This document shows, one piece after another, positions 1 through 7,774 of a stretch of 34,392 nt of DNA; the stretch's first letter is position 1; each line of letters begins with the position of its first letter. The notes beneath the pieces were generated by a model. The model had not been told where the DNA came from. It did no database searches and saw only the letters and a program-made list of their open reading frames with translations. Origin of the DNA: Bacteroidales bacterium. Lineage in GTDB: Bacteria; Bacteroidota; Bacteroidia; Bacteroidales; UBA10428. The stretch spans positions 1-34,392 of the forward strand of contig JAFGKY010000065.1 of assembly GCA_016928305.1 (NCBI GenBank), read 5' to 3'. Made by a program: the position numbers and the translations under genes.

Positions 1-81
1 AATGGTGGAATTGGTAGACACGCAGGACTTAAAATCCTGTGGCCAGTAATGGCTGTGCGGGTTCAAGTCCCGCTTCGGGTA
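1..81 (+). tRNA. tRNA-Leu (anticodon UAA), 5' end cut by window edge
   Basis: The acceptor 3' half TTCGGGT (74-80) would pair with ACCCGAA; only the last two bases of that 5' half are in the window, so about five bases are missing. The anticodon stem CAGGA/TCCTG (23-27/35-39) encloses the loop CTTAAAA with anticodon TAA at 30-32. A long variable arm (GGCCAGTAATGGCTG region) marks a class II tRNA, and the T arm GCGGGTTCAAGTCCCGC is intact. The discriminator base is A at 81. CCA is not encoded, because ACA follows. Confidence 0.95.
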
Positions 82-86
82 CAAAA

Positions 87-160
87 ACAGAGCGAGAATG
101 AGAATGAAAATGATGAATTAAACGCATGTTGAGCTCTGTTTTTTCTTCATTCTCATTCTG
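87..160. repeat. Inverted repeat downstream of tRNA-Leu, possible terminator
   Basis: Two nested inverted repeats are visible. ACAGAGC (87-93) pairs with GCTCTGT (133-139), which runs into a T tract. AGAATGAGAATGA (95-107) is exactly complementary to TCATTCTCATTCT (147-159). The two pairings overlap and compete. The first could act as a weak terminator for the tRNA transcript, but its 39-nt loop makes that uncertain. Confidence 0.5.
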
Positions 161-220
161 TTTTTCATTTTGCTTCTGATTCTTCAGCCACCCTGCCAGG
201 GTGTCTAAGGTATCGTGTTT

Positions 221-1090
221 TCAGTAAACTTCGGGTACAAATGTCTGATCAGTTATCGGAGGCCTCACATAGGCCTTCCGGGGTCTGCGTGGCGGTAATT
301 TCATTGGTTCGGGAGTGAGGTCTTTGTACTTGATAAGGCTTAATAAATGTGTAATGCAATTCAGTCTCGCTCTCCTTTTATTATCAGCCTGAACCACATA
401 CCAGGGAACTTGTTTGATATCGGTGTATTTGAACATTTCGTCTTTTGCCTCGGAATATTCCACCCATTTCTCACGCGAGGCCAGGTCCATAGGACTTAAT
501 TTCCAGCGCCTGGTTGGGTCTTCAAGCCGGGACCTGAACCTGATCTCCTGCTCCTCGTCAGAAACAGAGAACCAGTATTTGATAAGAATGATGCCCGAAC
601 GCATCAGCATCCTCTCAAATTCCGGACAGGTACGCAGAAATTCACTGTATTCTTCTTCGGTGCAAAAACCCATCACATGCTCCACGCCGGCCCGGTTATA
701 CCAGCTTCGGTCGAACAGCACCATCTCACCGGCGGCCGGCAGATGAGCCACATATCGCTGAAAATACCATTGTGTCTTTTCACGTTCTGTGGGTGTGCCT
801 AACGCAACAACCCTGCAAATGCGGGGATTAAGCCGCTGGGTGATACGTTTGATCACACTCCCTTTCCCTGCCGCATCACGTCCTTCAAAAATTACCACGA
901 CCTTCAGCCCTTTGCTTTTTATCCATTCCTGGAGTTTTACCAGCTCGATCTGCAGCTTGGCCAGCTCGCGGTTGTATAATTTCCTTTTTAATTTTTTACC
1001 TTTTTGATTTTTGCTCTCCGGGAGTTCCTTATTCAACGTCTTATCCTTTCCGGTATCTTTTTTGTTTTTCTTTTTCTGGGTTTTTTTCAT
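221..1090 (-). CDS. ppk2: Polyphosphate kinase 2 (PPK2 family)
   Basis: PPK2 enzymes transfer phosphate between polyphosphate and nucleoside di- or triphosphates, as soluble cytosolic enzymes. The 289-residue protein shows the family's Walker A (EGRDAAGKGS, residues 69-78), Walker B-like FDRSWYNR (126-133) and the lid segment DPTRRWKLSP, with no second PPK2 domain, which fits a single-domain class I-like enzyme. Residues 1-40 are a lysine-rich tail (11 K in the first 20), probably disordered. Whether it prefers ADP or AMP cannot be read here. It is transcribed alone on the minus strand toward the tRNA. Polyphosphate metabolism fits with the phosphate island 7 kb away, but no shared regulatory repeat was found upstream. 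The start is the ATG at 1090, with no competing start nearby. Confidence 0.93.
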   Translation of the reverse strand: MKKTQKKKNKKDTGKDKTLNKELPESKNQKGKKLKRKLYNRELAKLQIELVKLQEWIKSKGLKVVVIFEGRDAAGKGSVIKRITQRLNPRICRVVALGTPTEREKTQWYFQRYVAHLPAAGEMVLFDRSWYNRAGVEHVMGFCTEEEYSEFLRTCPEFERMLMRSGIILIKYWFSVSDEEQEIRFRSRLEDPTRRWKLSPMDLASREKWVEYSEAKDEMFKYTDIKQVPWYVVQADNKRRARLNCITHLLSLIKYKDLTPEPMKLPPRRPRKAYVRPPITDQTFVPEVY

Positions 1091-1278
1091 AAGAATAAAC
1101 GTATAACCTGAATCTTTAATAAACTGTCCCGCCTCAAGGAACGGGAAACTCTTATAAACTCAGCTTTATTAAATCCGTTCGGGCTTGTTATTTCTAAAAT
1201 TAAGCAATCTGTTCTTCAAATACAAACAACCAGAAACAGATTTAGCTGAATACCCTTTCGGGTGTACAAATTCCTCTC

Positions 1279-1412
1279 TCAGTCGCTCGGTTCTGCCGAG
1301 TGACTGAATTTCAATATTGGCTTTACCAATATACTTTACATATAAAAAGCAACCAAAATACAGACTAAACCTATCGATATATCAATCACTCGGCAGAGCC
1401 GAGCGATTGATA
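1279..1412. repeat. Pair of inverted REP-like hairpins flanking a third hairpin
   Basis: This lies in the 416-bp gap 1091-1506, which has no convincing gene. Hairpin A (1279-1307) has a 12-bp stem with one G-T pair and loop TTCTG. Hairpin A' (1382-1410, extendable to 1380-1412) has a 12-bp stem and loop CAGAG. The reverse complement of A differs from A' at only three of 29 positions, so they are inverted copies. Between them ATATTGG (1314-1320) pairs with CCAATAT (1326-1332). The layout resembles paired REP/BIME elements. The rest of the gap is AT-rich with nothing recognised beyond a poor TACCTTTA element near 1457. Confidence 0.7.
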
Positions 1413-1506
1413 AAAGTTGTTGTGAGGCAATTATTGAATATATCCAACTTCCTTTTACCTTTACAATGGTTGTAATTATTTTTACAGTTATCCTATTATA
1501 CCTTTC

Positions 1507-2904
1507 ATGCATCAGCTGCAACATAATACGGGCTTTAACAAGAACATTCTGCTTTTCATTATCATTCTCACCTCAGTTGTCAATCCCTTTCTTGGAGCTG
1601 CGGTCAACATAGCTTTACCAAAGATTGGGGAGGAGTTTTCAATGAATGCCATAACCATGAGCTGGGTAGCTATGGCTTTTTTATTATCATCGGCCGTTTT
1701 TCTGGTCCCGCTGGGAAAAGCAGCGGACATACTGGGACGGAAAAAAATCTTTTTATTCGGGAGTATCATTATAGCCCTGTCCTCATTGGGTTGTGCATTT
1801 GCCACCAGCGGGACAATGTTAATTGTATTCCGTGTTTTGCAGGGCTTCGGAAGCGCAATGACATTTGCTACGGGGATGGCCATACTGACCTCCGCATTCC
1901 CTCCGCATGAACGCGGCAAAGCCCTTGGCATTAACGTTTCGGCTGTATATTTAGGATTATCCGTAGCTCCTTTTATCGGTGGCATACTTACACAAACCCT
2001 TGGGTGGAGAAGCCTTTTCCTGGCTACTCTTCCTTTTGCAGTATTGGTTATCGCAATAATCATCTTTACCATAAAAGTTGAATGGGCCGAAGCAAAACAT
2101 GAAAAATTTGACTACACCGGCTCCCTCGTATATACAATAGCCATCTCCGCACTTATGTATGGTTTCTCAAAATTACCTGAACCCCATGCTTTTATTGTTA
2201 CCGGATCAGGATTGGTGGGACTGGCTGTATTTACACGGGTGGAATTGAGACAGTCATGGCCGGTGCTGAATATCGACCTGTTCAGGAACAACCGTGTTTT
2301 TGCGTTTTCCAACCTGGCTGCACTGATCAACTACGCTGCCACTTTTGCCGTATCTTTTATCCTGAGTTTATACCTTCAGTACAGCCAGGGATTATCACCC
2401 CTGCAGGCCGGATCCATATTAGTCACACAGCCTTTTGTCATGATGCTGGTGGCAAGCATCTCCGGGAGGCTTTCCGATACATATGATTCAAGGATCTTGT
2501 CCTCGCTGGGCATGGGCATTACGGTGACCGGACTGGTCATGTTGTCATTTCTCGATGATGCAACCGGAAAAACCTATATCATAACAAGCCTTGTGGTTCT
2601 CGGAACCGGATTTGGCCTTTTTTCGGCCCCCAATACAAATGCAGTGATGGGATCAGTAACAAAAAAACACCTGGGAGTGGCTTCAGCAACAGTAGGTACC
2701 ATGAGGCTTACAGGTCAGATGATGAGCATGGGAATTGCCACCATGATTCTCAATATTTTTATCGGAAAGGCAAGCATTGGCCCGGAGAATCAACATCTGT
2801 TCCTGTCCAGTGTGAAAGTCATCTTCCTGCTTTTCGGATTGTTATGTTTCATGGGAGTGTTTGCTTCACTGGCGAGGGGGAAGAGGCAAAGAAGTGAAAA
2901 ATGA
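1507..2904 (+). CDS. MFS drug/solute exporter, DHA2 (14-TMS) type
   Basis: A 465-residue inner-membrane transporter of the major facilitator superfamily. Motif A is seen as GKAADILGRKK after TM2. A motif C-like stretch (SAVYLGLSVAPFIGG) follows in TM5, which in this superfamily marks proton-coupled antiporters. The length, the many hydrophobic segments and the segment SWPVLNIDLFRNN before the second half fit the EmrB/QacA-like DHA2 group with 14 helices. The substrate cannot be told. There is no EmrA or TolC partner beside it, so it probably works alone across the inner membrane. The basic C-terminal tail (RGKRQRSEK) is cytoplasmic by the positive-inside rule. The start at 1507 is the first ATG before the first helix. 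Confidence 0.9.
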   Translation: MHQLQHNTGFNKNILLFIIILTSVVNPFLGAAVNIALPKIGEEFSMNAITMSWVAMAFLLSSAVFLVPLGKAADILGRKKIFLFGSIIIALSSLGCAFATSGTMLIVFRVLQGFGSAMTFATGMAILTSAFPPHERGKALGINVSAVYLGLSVAPFIGGILTQTLGWRSLFLATLPFAVLVIAIIIFTIKVEWAEAKHEKFDYTGSLVYTIAISALMYGFSKLPEPHAFIVTGSGLVGLAVFTRVELRQSWPVLNIDLFRNNRVFAFSNLAALINYAATFAVSFILSLYLQYSQGLSPLQAGSILVTQPFVMMLVASISGRLSDTYDSRILSSLGMGITVTGLVMLSFLDDATGKTYIITSLVVLGTGFGLFSAPNTNAVMGSVTKKHLGVASATVGTMRLTGQMMSMGIATMILNIFIGKASIGPENQHLFLSSVKVIFLLFGLLCFMGVFASLARGKRQRSEK

Positions 2905-2973
2905 ATAACGAAAAGCTGTAATTTACTGAACCGGTGAAAAAAGTAAGATTATGAAAGTCAAGAAAATGTATAG

Positions 2974-2993
2974 AGACGTGATTCATCGCGTCT
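2974..2993. repeat. Palindromic hairpin of the AGACGTGA/TCGCGTCT type
   Basis: AGACGTGA (2974-2981), loop TTCA, TCGCGTCT (2986-2993): an 8-bp stem with one G-T pair, just upstream of the cupin gene. It resembles an intergenic palindrome I recall as dispersed in many bacterial genomes (inference from memory). There is no T tract, so it is probably not a terminator. Confidence 0.55.
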
Positions 2994-3026
2994 TCACCAA
3001 TAATGTATTAACCAAAAAACAAAGCC

Positions 3027-3380
3027 ATGACATCCGATGAAAGTGTAAATATTCTTTTTACCGAGATGATAAAGAAACTGCCGGAGGCCGATATTGATTT
3101 CAACGGCATAAAAGGCTGGATCTTTCAGGGACAGGACCATCAGATCGTATTTCTTGATATTGAACCCATTGGCAAGGTTCGTGAACACGCACACGGCGCG
3201 CAATGGGGAATAGTGATAGAAGGCGAGATGGAACTGACCATTGGAGGTATTGCCCGTACATACAAAAGGGGTGACTGTTATTATATTCCGGATCAGGTTG
3301 TGCATTCAGCCGTATTCAACAGCCGGACGAAAGCAATGGATTTCTTTATCGATAAAGACCGGTATAAAGCCAAAAAATGA
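3027..3380 (+). CDS. Small single-domain cupin protein
   Basis: A 117-residue soluble protein with one cupin_2 barrel. The first cupin motif is HAHGAQWGIVIEGEMEL (H54, H56, with Q59 where a carboxylate or His is often found). The second is GDCYYIPDQVVH with H93. Three histidines could bind a metal, as in small metal cupins. There is no signal peptide. No specific substrate can be assigned: small cupins include isomerases, dioxygenases and sugar- or auxin-binding folds. It lies 32 nt before the VOC gene on the same strand, so the two may be co-transcribed. Confidence 0.85.
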   Translation: MTSDESVNILFTEMIKKLPEADIDFNGIKGWIFQGQDHQIVFLDIEPIGKVREHAHGAQWGIVIEGEMELTIGGIARTYKRGDCYYIPDQVVHSAVFNSRTKAMDFFIDKDRYKAKK

Positions 3381-3411
3381 ATTACAGACACATAACGGAA
3401 TATCGAAAAAA

Positions 3412-3870
3412 ATGGATAACATCATAAAATATGTACACACCAATATCATTGCCAGGGATTGGAAAAGACTTGTCCGGTTCTATGTCGATGTTTTTTGTTG
3501 TGAACCGCTTTATCCTGAAAGAGATCTGTCAGGAGAATGGATCAATAAGCTGACGAAAATTGAAGGTGCCAGAATCAGGGGGATGCATTTAAAACTGCCG
3601 GGAATTAAGGATGGCCCGACCCTTGAGATATTTGGATATAATATTATGCCGGAAACAGAAAATGATCCGGTTATTAATAATCCGGGATTTGGTCATATTG
3701 CATTTCGTGTAACTGATGTGGAGGAAACATTGAACCAGCTGATTGCACATGGAGGAAGTAGATACGGGGAGCAGGTAAAAAAAGAAATTGCAGGACTGGG
3801 AATCATTGAGGTTATATACGCCAAAGACCCGGAAGGGAACATTATCGAAATACAGCATTGGGAGAAATAA
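3412..3870 (+). CDS. VOC (glyoxalase/bleomycin resistance/dioxygenase) family protein
   Basis: A 152-residue protein with two beta-alpha-beta-beta-beta modules of the vicinal oxygen chelate fold. Module one starts IIKYVHTNIIARDWKRLVRFY, with a metal-ligand candidate at the His. Module two starts GFGHIAFRVTDVEETL and ends DPEGNIIEIQHW, where the E is the usual last ligand. The reading frame stays open upstream into the cupin gene, but the residues there have no family resemblance. The ATG at 3412, just before the first strand, is therefore chosen. The substrate is unknown. The gene is followed at once by a strong terminator. Confidence 0.88.
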   Translation: MDNIIKYVHTNIIARDWKRLVRFYVDVFCCEPLYPERDLSGEWINKLTKIEGARIRGMHLKLPGIKDGPTLEIFGYNIMPETENDPVINNPGFGHIAFRVTDVEETLNQLIAHGGSRYGEQVKKEIAGLGIIEVIYAKDPEGNIIEIQHWEK

Positions 3871-3878
3871 TGCTTACG

Positions 3879-3912
3879 GTTCACTGTTAACGGTTAACGG
3901 TGAACTTTTTTT
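3879..3912 (+). terminator. Rho-independent terminator after the VOC gene
   Basis: GTTCACTGTTAAC (3879-3891) and GTTAACGGTGAAC (3893-3905) form a 12-bp stem with one wobble pair and a minimal loop, followed by seven T (3906-3912). It starts 8 nt after the VOC stop codon. The same words (GGTTAAC, GTGAAC) return at the right end of the window. Confidence 0.8.
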
Positions 3913-4101
3913 AATCCGATCCATGTGGTAGTTCGCTCATTTCAACCGTTCCTGTTGCGTATTTCAGGTCTAAGTTATTGATTTTTGAATTTTTAATTTG
4001 TAACTTTTATGGTTTTTCCATCGTGATACGTCTCATCATACAATTTCTTTTTCGGTTAATTGTTGCTTTATAGTAACCCTTTAAACATGGAGGAATTTGA
4101 A

Positions 4102-4386
4102 ATGGCAACTTACTTTCTGTTTGGAAATTATACATCCGACGCATTGAAAGGGATCAGTGCCGGACGTACTGAAAAAGCCGTCAATCTCATCAACAAATAT
4201 GGCGGTGAAATGAAGTCAATGTACGCATTGCTGGGGGAAAAAGATCTGGTGATCATCACCACATTCCCGGCTACTGAGAATGCTGTAAAAGCCTCTATTG
4301 CCCTGAATAAATTAACAGGCATCTCATTTTCAACGTCCCCTGCAATCGAGGTGGATGAATTTGATAAACTGATGAATGATGTCTGA
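4102..4386 (+). CDS. GYD domain protein
   Basis: A 94-residue protein starting MATYFLFGNYTSDALKGI, ending in an acidic tail. It matches the small GYD family (ferredoxin-like alpha/beta fold). Residues such as GGEMKSMYALLGEKDLVIIT carry the typical pattern leading to the family-naming motif, here EKD rather than GYD. The function of the family is not known. An ATG at 4060 is possible, but the ATG at 4102 is preceded by a good Shine-Dalgarno (GGAGGAA, 4089-4095), which is rare in this window, and the homologous sequence begins there. The gene stands alone, with a hairpin downstream. Confidence 0.82.
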   Translation: MATYFLFGNYTSDALKGISAGRTEKAVNLINKYGGEMKSMYALLGEKDLVIITTFPATENAVKASIALNKLTGISFSTSPAIEVDEFDKLMNDV

Positions 4387-4436
4387 TAATAATAATAACC
4401 TGCCCGAAACATCAGATTCAGTAATGTCAAAACTTA

Positions 4437-4462
4437 CGGGAGGTGTACGATAATACCTCCCG
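4437..4462. terminator. Hairpin downstream of the GYD gene
   Basis: CGGGAGGT (4437-4444) pairs perfectly with ACCTCCCG (4455-4462) around a 10-nt loop. No T tract follows (ATATCTTA), so termination would be weak. It lies in the 340-bp gap 4387-4726, which holds no gene. Confidence 0.45.
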
Positions 4463-4606
4463 ATATCTTAATTGTGCTGAAAATCAATAATCAGGAATTA
4501 TTCATTTTCAGAGGAATGCTTTATTTTTTTATATTATTTTACTGTCCGTTCTCTAATTTCTTATATTTCAAATTTTTAGTCCGCTCTGAAAAGTCATAAA
4601 AATATG

Positions 4607-4691
4607 GTCACCTCAAAGACACTAAAACACAAAGTATTAATAACCAATCATTTATCTTTGTGAATTTTTGTGCTTTAGTGCTTTGGTGGCT
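4607..4691. repeat. Inverted intergenic repeat with CACTAAA/CACAAAG words
   Basis: The left arm (about 4607-4634, containing CTCAAAGACACTAAAACAC) is complementary with small gaps to the right arm (about 4656-4691, reading TGTGCTTTAGTGCTTTGGTG). Similar words recur at 30614-30726. This type of intergenic repeat is familiar from Bacteroidota genomes (recalled, not searched). With the hairpin at 4437 and the promoter at 4653, it accounts for most of what can be seen between 4387 and 4726. Confidence 0.6.
4653..4660 (+). promoter_or_regulatory. Bacteroidota -7 element TATCTTTG upstream of the oxidoreductase
   Basis: A perfect match to TAnnTTTG, the -7 box used by the Bacteroidota primary sigma factor. 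It lies 66 nt before the ATG at 4727 and inside the inverted repeat. No TTG is found at the usual -33 distance. Confidence 0.4.
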
Positions 4692-4726
4692 AATAAAACA
4701 CTTTTCGGAGTAAACGCAATTCTAAT

Positions 4727-5749
4727 ATGAAAACTTATAACTGGGGGATCCTGGGTACCGGTTTCATTGCCCGGAAGATGGCCGAAGCGCTTCTGTTTGT
4801 GCCGCAGTCAAAATTGTATGCGGTGGGATCACGGAATATGGACACTGCGAAAGCCTTTGCAGGCCAATATAATGTTGAAAAAGGCTATGACAGTTACGAT
4901 GCACTTGCACGGGATCCAAATATTGATATCGTATATATTGCAACACCACACAACCTGCATTATGAAAATACCATGATGAGTCTTGACCACGGCAAACATG
5001 TGCTGTGCGAAAAGCCATTTGCAGTAAACGGCCGTGAAGTTCGTGCTATGATAAACATGGCCATGGAGAAGAATTGCTTTTTAATGGAAGCAATGTGGAC
5101 ACGATTTTTACCGGGACTTATCAAGGTTAAAGAATTGGTTGATTCGGGTCGTATTGGCAGGATCAGATTGCTGACAGCCGACTTTGGCATCCACCTACCG
5201 TTTGATCCCAATCACCGCTTATACAATAAGAAGCTTATCGGCGGATCTTTGCTGGACCTGGGCATTTATCCGCTTTTTCTGTCATTGTTGCTCTTGGGGA
5301 AACCCAAAAATAGTAAGGCTATGGCCGGCATGGGAACAACCGGAGTTGATCATAATTGTAGCTTCACCCTTGGCTATGATAATGATACCCTGGCTGTTCT
5401 GTACTCCTCGATCGTAGCTAAAACAGACATAATGGCTTCCATATACGGGGAAAACGGGACGATCGTCTTTGACAACTGGTGGTATATGCCCGTGCCTGTT
5501 AAGCTGATAACGCCGGATGGCAAGGAAGAATATTTAAATCGGAAATCGGTGGGCAATGGATATAATTATGAAGCGACGGAACTGATACAATGCCTCGAAA
5601 AAGGTAAAATACAAAGTGACCTGATGTCCTGGGAAAACAGCTTGTTACTGATTGACACGCTGGATGCCATCCGAAAAGAGATCGGGCTGGTGTATGAGGG
5701 ACATGATGATGTCCTCTGGCTGAAGCCAGGGGAACAAAGGTTTCTGTAA
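4727..5749 (+). CDS. Gfo/Idh/MocA family NAD(P)-dependent oxidoreductase
   Basis: A 340-residue cytosolic dehydrogenase. The N-terminal Rossmann fold has GILGTGFIARKM (G7, G10, G12), followed by the hallmark EKP (E95-K96-P97), whose lysine is a catalytic residue in this family. The C-terminal half begins TADFGIHLPFDP and contains GGSLLDLGIYP, the usual alpha/beta substrate domain. Members oxidise or reduce sugars, inositols or trans-dihydrodiols; the sequence pattern is nearest the dihydrodiol or xylose dehydrogenase-like branch, but the substrate cannot be fixed. There is no signal peptide. The start is the ATG at 4727, directly before the first strand. It is followed 73 nt later by an unrelated membrane protein. 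Confidence 0.92.
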   Translation: MKTYNWGILGTGFIARKMAEALLFVPQSKLYAVGSRNMDTAKAFAGQYNVEKGYDSYDALARDPNIDIVYIATPHNLHYENTMMSLDHGKHVLCEKPFAVNGREVRAMINMAMEKNCFLMEAMWTRFLPGLIKVKELVDSGRIGRIRLLTADFGIHLPFDPNHRLYNKKLIGGSLLDLGIYPLFLSLLLLGKPKNSKAMAGMGTTGVDHNCSFTLGYDNDTLAVLYSSIVAKTDIMASIYGENGTIVFDNWWYMPVPVKLITPDGKEEYLNRKSVGNGYNYEATELIQCLEKGKIQSDLMSWENSLLLIDTLDAIRKEIGLVYEGHDDVLWLKPGEQRFL

Positions 5750-5822
5750 ATTTATTTTTACAGCACATCCTCCTTTCCTGATTTTGATTATTTTTAAATT
5801 CCCAATAACTCATTAAATCAAA

Positions 5823-6446
5823 ATGTGGCAGATTTTCTTCGGTAGTATTTTATTAAGCATTATTCATGCGCTAATTCCAAATCACTGGCTTCCGTTGATC
5901 GCCATTGGGAAAACCGAGCAGTGGACACAAAAGGAAACACTGACGGCTGCAATAATTACAGCATTTGCCCATATTGCAAGTACCATAATCATTGGAATTG
6001 CAGTCGGATTCATCGGATATAAACTGTCGGATGCTTTTGAATTAATATCTTCCATTATTGCCCCTTTGATTCTGATCATTCTTGGACTGGTTTATATAAT
6101 CATTGATCTGCTTCATGCAAACCGTCATATGCATGCTCATCTTTCCGTTAACAAAAACACTAAATCCCGTCTTGTCATCCTGGCTTCTCTGAGCCTGGCC
6201 ATGTTCCTGTCACCCTGCATTGAACTGGAAGCCTATTATTTTCAGGCAGGAACATTGGGCTGGATGGGAATCCTTATCGTTTCGGTCGTTTATACGTTGA
6301 TAACACCTTCCCTGATGGTGTTGCTTGTATATCTCGGCATGAGGGGACTGGACAAATTCAACTGGCATTTTCTGGAACACCATATGAGAAAGATAACAGG
6401 CATTGTATTGATTGCATTGGGATTGATGGCATATTTTGTACATTAA
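5823..6446 (+). CDS. LysE/NicO-superfamily-like integral membrane protein
   Basis: A 207-residue inner-membrane protein with about six predicted helices, in two halves joined by a histidine-rich loop (HANRHMHAHL, near residues 98-107). The first helix contains HALIPNHWLPLIAIGK. The second half has LSPCIELEAYYFQAG. Intramembrane His/Pro signatures of this kind, and a His-rich cytoplasmic loop, are found in NicO/UreH/TauE-type members of the LysE superfamily, several of which move nickel, cobalt or other small ions. Metal export is therefore a reasonable guess, not a demonstrated role. A 5-of-6 match to the -7 box, TGATTTTG, is at 5779-5786. The cupin gene starts 14 nt after its stop, so the two are probably co-transcribed. 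Confidence 0.75.
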   Translation: MWQIFFGSILLSIIHALIPNHWLPLIAIGKTEQWTQKETLTAAIITAFAHIASTIIIGIAVGFIGYKLSDAFELISSIIAPLILIILGLVYIIIDLLHANRHMHAHLSVNKNTKSRLVILASLSLAMFLSPCIELEAYYFQAGTLGWMGILIVSVVYTLITPSLMVLLVYLGMRGLDKFNWHFLEHHMRKITGIVLIALGLMAYFVH

Positions 6447-6460
6447 ATAAAAACACGCTG

Positions 6461-6805
6461 ATGATTTTTAGAAAAGAAGATGTCCCTGAGTTTGAGAAAC
6501 AGGGAGTAAAAATGAGGGTATACAACAATAAGGAACAATGCCCTCAGGCAGCAGTTGTTTACCAGGAAACGCAAAAAGGACACCTGGAGGAATTTTATCA
6601 CAGCAAGAGTTATTTCATTTTTTATATCATCGAAGGTGAAGGTACCTGGTATATCGAAGATGAACCCAACAAGGTGATGGCTGGCGATGTAATCATCATC
6701 CCGCCCAACAAGCGGTTCTATTATCTGGGCTGTCTGAAGCAGATTTGCATTACATCACCATCCTGGGAAGCCGAGTTTGAATATCATGTCAGAGATATTG
6801 ACTGA
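6461..6805 (+). CDS. Cupin-fold protein lacking the usual metal histidines
   Basis: A 114-residue soluble protein with one cupin barrel: motif one around EEFYHSKSYFIFYIIEGEG and motif two GDVIIIPPNKRFYYLG. The HxH pair and the later histidine of metal cupins are missing (only one His in motif one, none in motif two). It is more likely a ligand-binding or isomerase-type cupin than an oxygenase. It sits 14 nt after the membrane-protein gene. No substrate can be named. Confidence 0.78.
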   Translation: MIFRKEDVPEFEKQGVKMRVYNNKEQCPQAAVVYQETQKGHLEEFYHSKSYFIFYIIEGEGTWYIEDEPNKVMAGDVIIIPPNKRFYYLGCLKQICITSPSWEAEFEYHVRDID

Positions 6806-7088
6806 TTTTATTGCAAAAAGTCATAATCCATAAAACAAATGTATCTGTTTGGGTTCTGCTATTACGGACAAATTGCCGTATCACGCACAAGCCCCGTCCC
6901 AGAGGTCATTGCGAGTAACCATCTTTGTGAACAGGAAAAAAAGGAATGAAGTAAAATTTTAAATGCTTTTGGATATGTTTAGATTCTGCTTTTGCGGTAA
7001 CAGAATGCTTTCATTAAAAATACATCCACCCGATTCACTCCTTTAAAATGTCCCGAAAAACCACTATATTGTATTAAAATTTTAAAAC
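6806..7088. other. Gene-free spacer with a diverged direct repeat
   Basis: No coding region is supported here. A 26-bp stretch at 6842-6867 recurs at about 6972-6997, 130 bp away, with roughly 21 matches (shared core TTCTGCT). Between them GGTCATTGCGAG (6903-6914) resembles the start of a common dispersed CGTCATTGCGAGGAACG repeat. A weak TATATTG lies just before the next gene. Confidence 0.4.
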
Positions 7089-7766
7089 ATGATCAATTTT
7101 GAAGCTCTGTTCAAGGTATCCTATGGTCTTTACATTGTCAGTTCAGGTGATAACTTCAAAGGCAACGGATTTATCTCGAATACGGTATCCCAGGTGACTG
7201 CTAAGCCTGCCCGGTTTGCGGCCTGCTGCAACAAAAATAACTATACGTCTCAGGTCATTCAAAAGACAGGTGTTTTTTCCGTATCCGTTTTGCACAAGGA
7301 TACTTCTCCCGATATCTTTAACCGGTTTGGCTACAAAAGCGGAAAGGAATTCAACAAGATGGAGGGTATGCAGGTACGGTATGGTGAAACCGGCGTCCCC
7401 ATCGTTCTGGATGATGCCATTGCCTTTCTGGAATGCAGGGTTATCCAGACTTTTGATGTCGGCACTCATTGGATATTTATAGGGGAGCTGGTTCAATCAG
7501 AGATCCTGGATGACACCCGTGAACCTCTCACCTACATGTATTACAGGCATGTTAAAAAAGGCGTTGTGCCCCGGAATGCCCCGACATATATTGACAGGTC
7601 AAAACTGGAGAATAAAGCGACTGGTACAGACCTTAAAAAATATAAGTGTACAGATTGCGGTTATATCTATGACGAGGCCAAAGAAGGGAAGAAGTTCTCT
7701 GATCTCCCCGAAAATTGGGTTTGCCCGGTGTGTGGCGCGCCAAAAAAAGACTTCGTGGAAATATAG
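7089..7766 (+). CDS. Flavin reductase-rubredoxin fusion (high-molecular-weight rubredoxin type)
   Basis: A 225-residue cytosolic protein in two parts. Residues 1-160 are an FMN-binding flavin reductase-like split barrel ([34 protein letters not shown]). Residues 183-225 are a rubredoxin whose iron ligands are C187, C190, C212 and C215 ([18 protein letters not shown]). The loop between the two CxxC pairs is shorter than in classical rubredoxins. This architecture is known from Hrb of Moorella, which passes electrons from NAD(P)H to flavodiiron proteins that reduce O2 or NO. A similar role in oxidative or nitrosative defence of an anaerobe or microaerophile is likely, although no flavodiiron gene is in the window. 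It is monocistronic and convergent with phoU. Confidence 0.92.
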   Translation: MINFEALFKVSYGLYIVSSGDNFKGNGFISNTVSQVTAKPARFAACCNKNNYTSQVIQKTGVFSVSVLHKDTSPDIFNRFGYKSGKEFNKMEGMQVRYGETGVPIVLDDAIAFLECRVIQTFDVGTHWIFIGELVQSEILDDTREPLTYMYYRHVKKGVVPRNAPTYIDRSKLENKATGTDLKKYKCTDCGYIYDEAKEGKKFSDLPENWVCPVCGAPKKDFVEI

Positions 7767-7774
7767 CAAAGCGG

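Noticed and set aside
1..1090. Integrated element at the tRNA-Leu gene
   Set aside because: No integrase, no repeated tRNA 3' end, and the adjacent ppk2 gene is an ordinary chromosomal gene.
1336..1524. 62-residue minus-strand frame in the gap before the MFS gene
   Set aside because: It overlaps one of the paired hairpins and the MFS start; composition looks random and there is no family resemblance.
1512..2072. 186-residue open frame opposite the MFS gene
   Set aside because: It lies fully inside a well-supported transporter gene on the other strand and has no recognisable domain.
3241..3411. Longer N-terminus for the VOC protein
   Set aside because: These codons overlap the cupin gene in another frame; the VOC fold begins right after the ATG at 3412.
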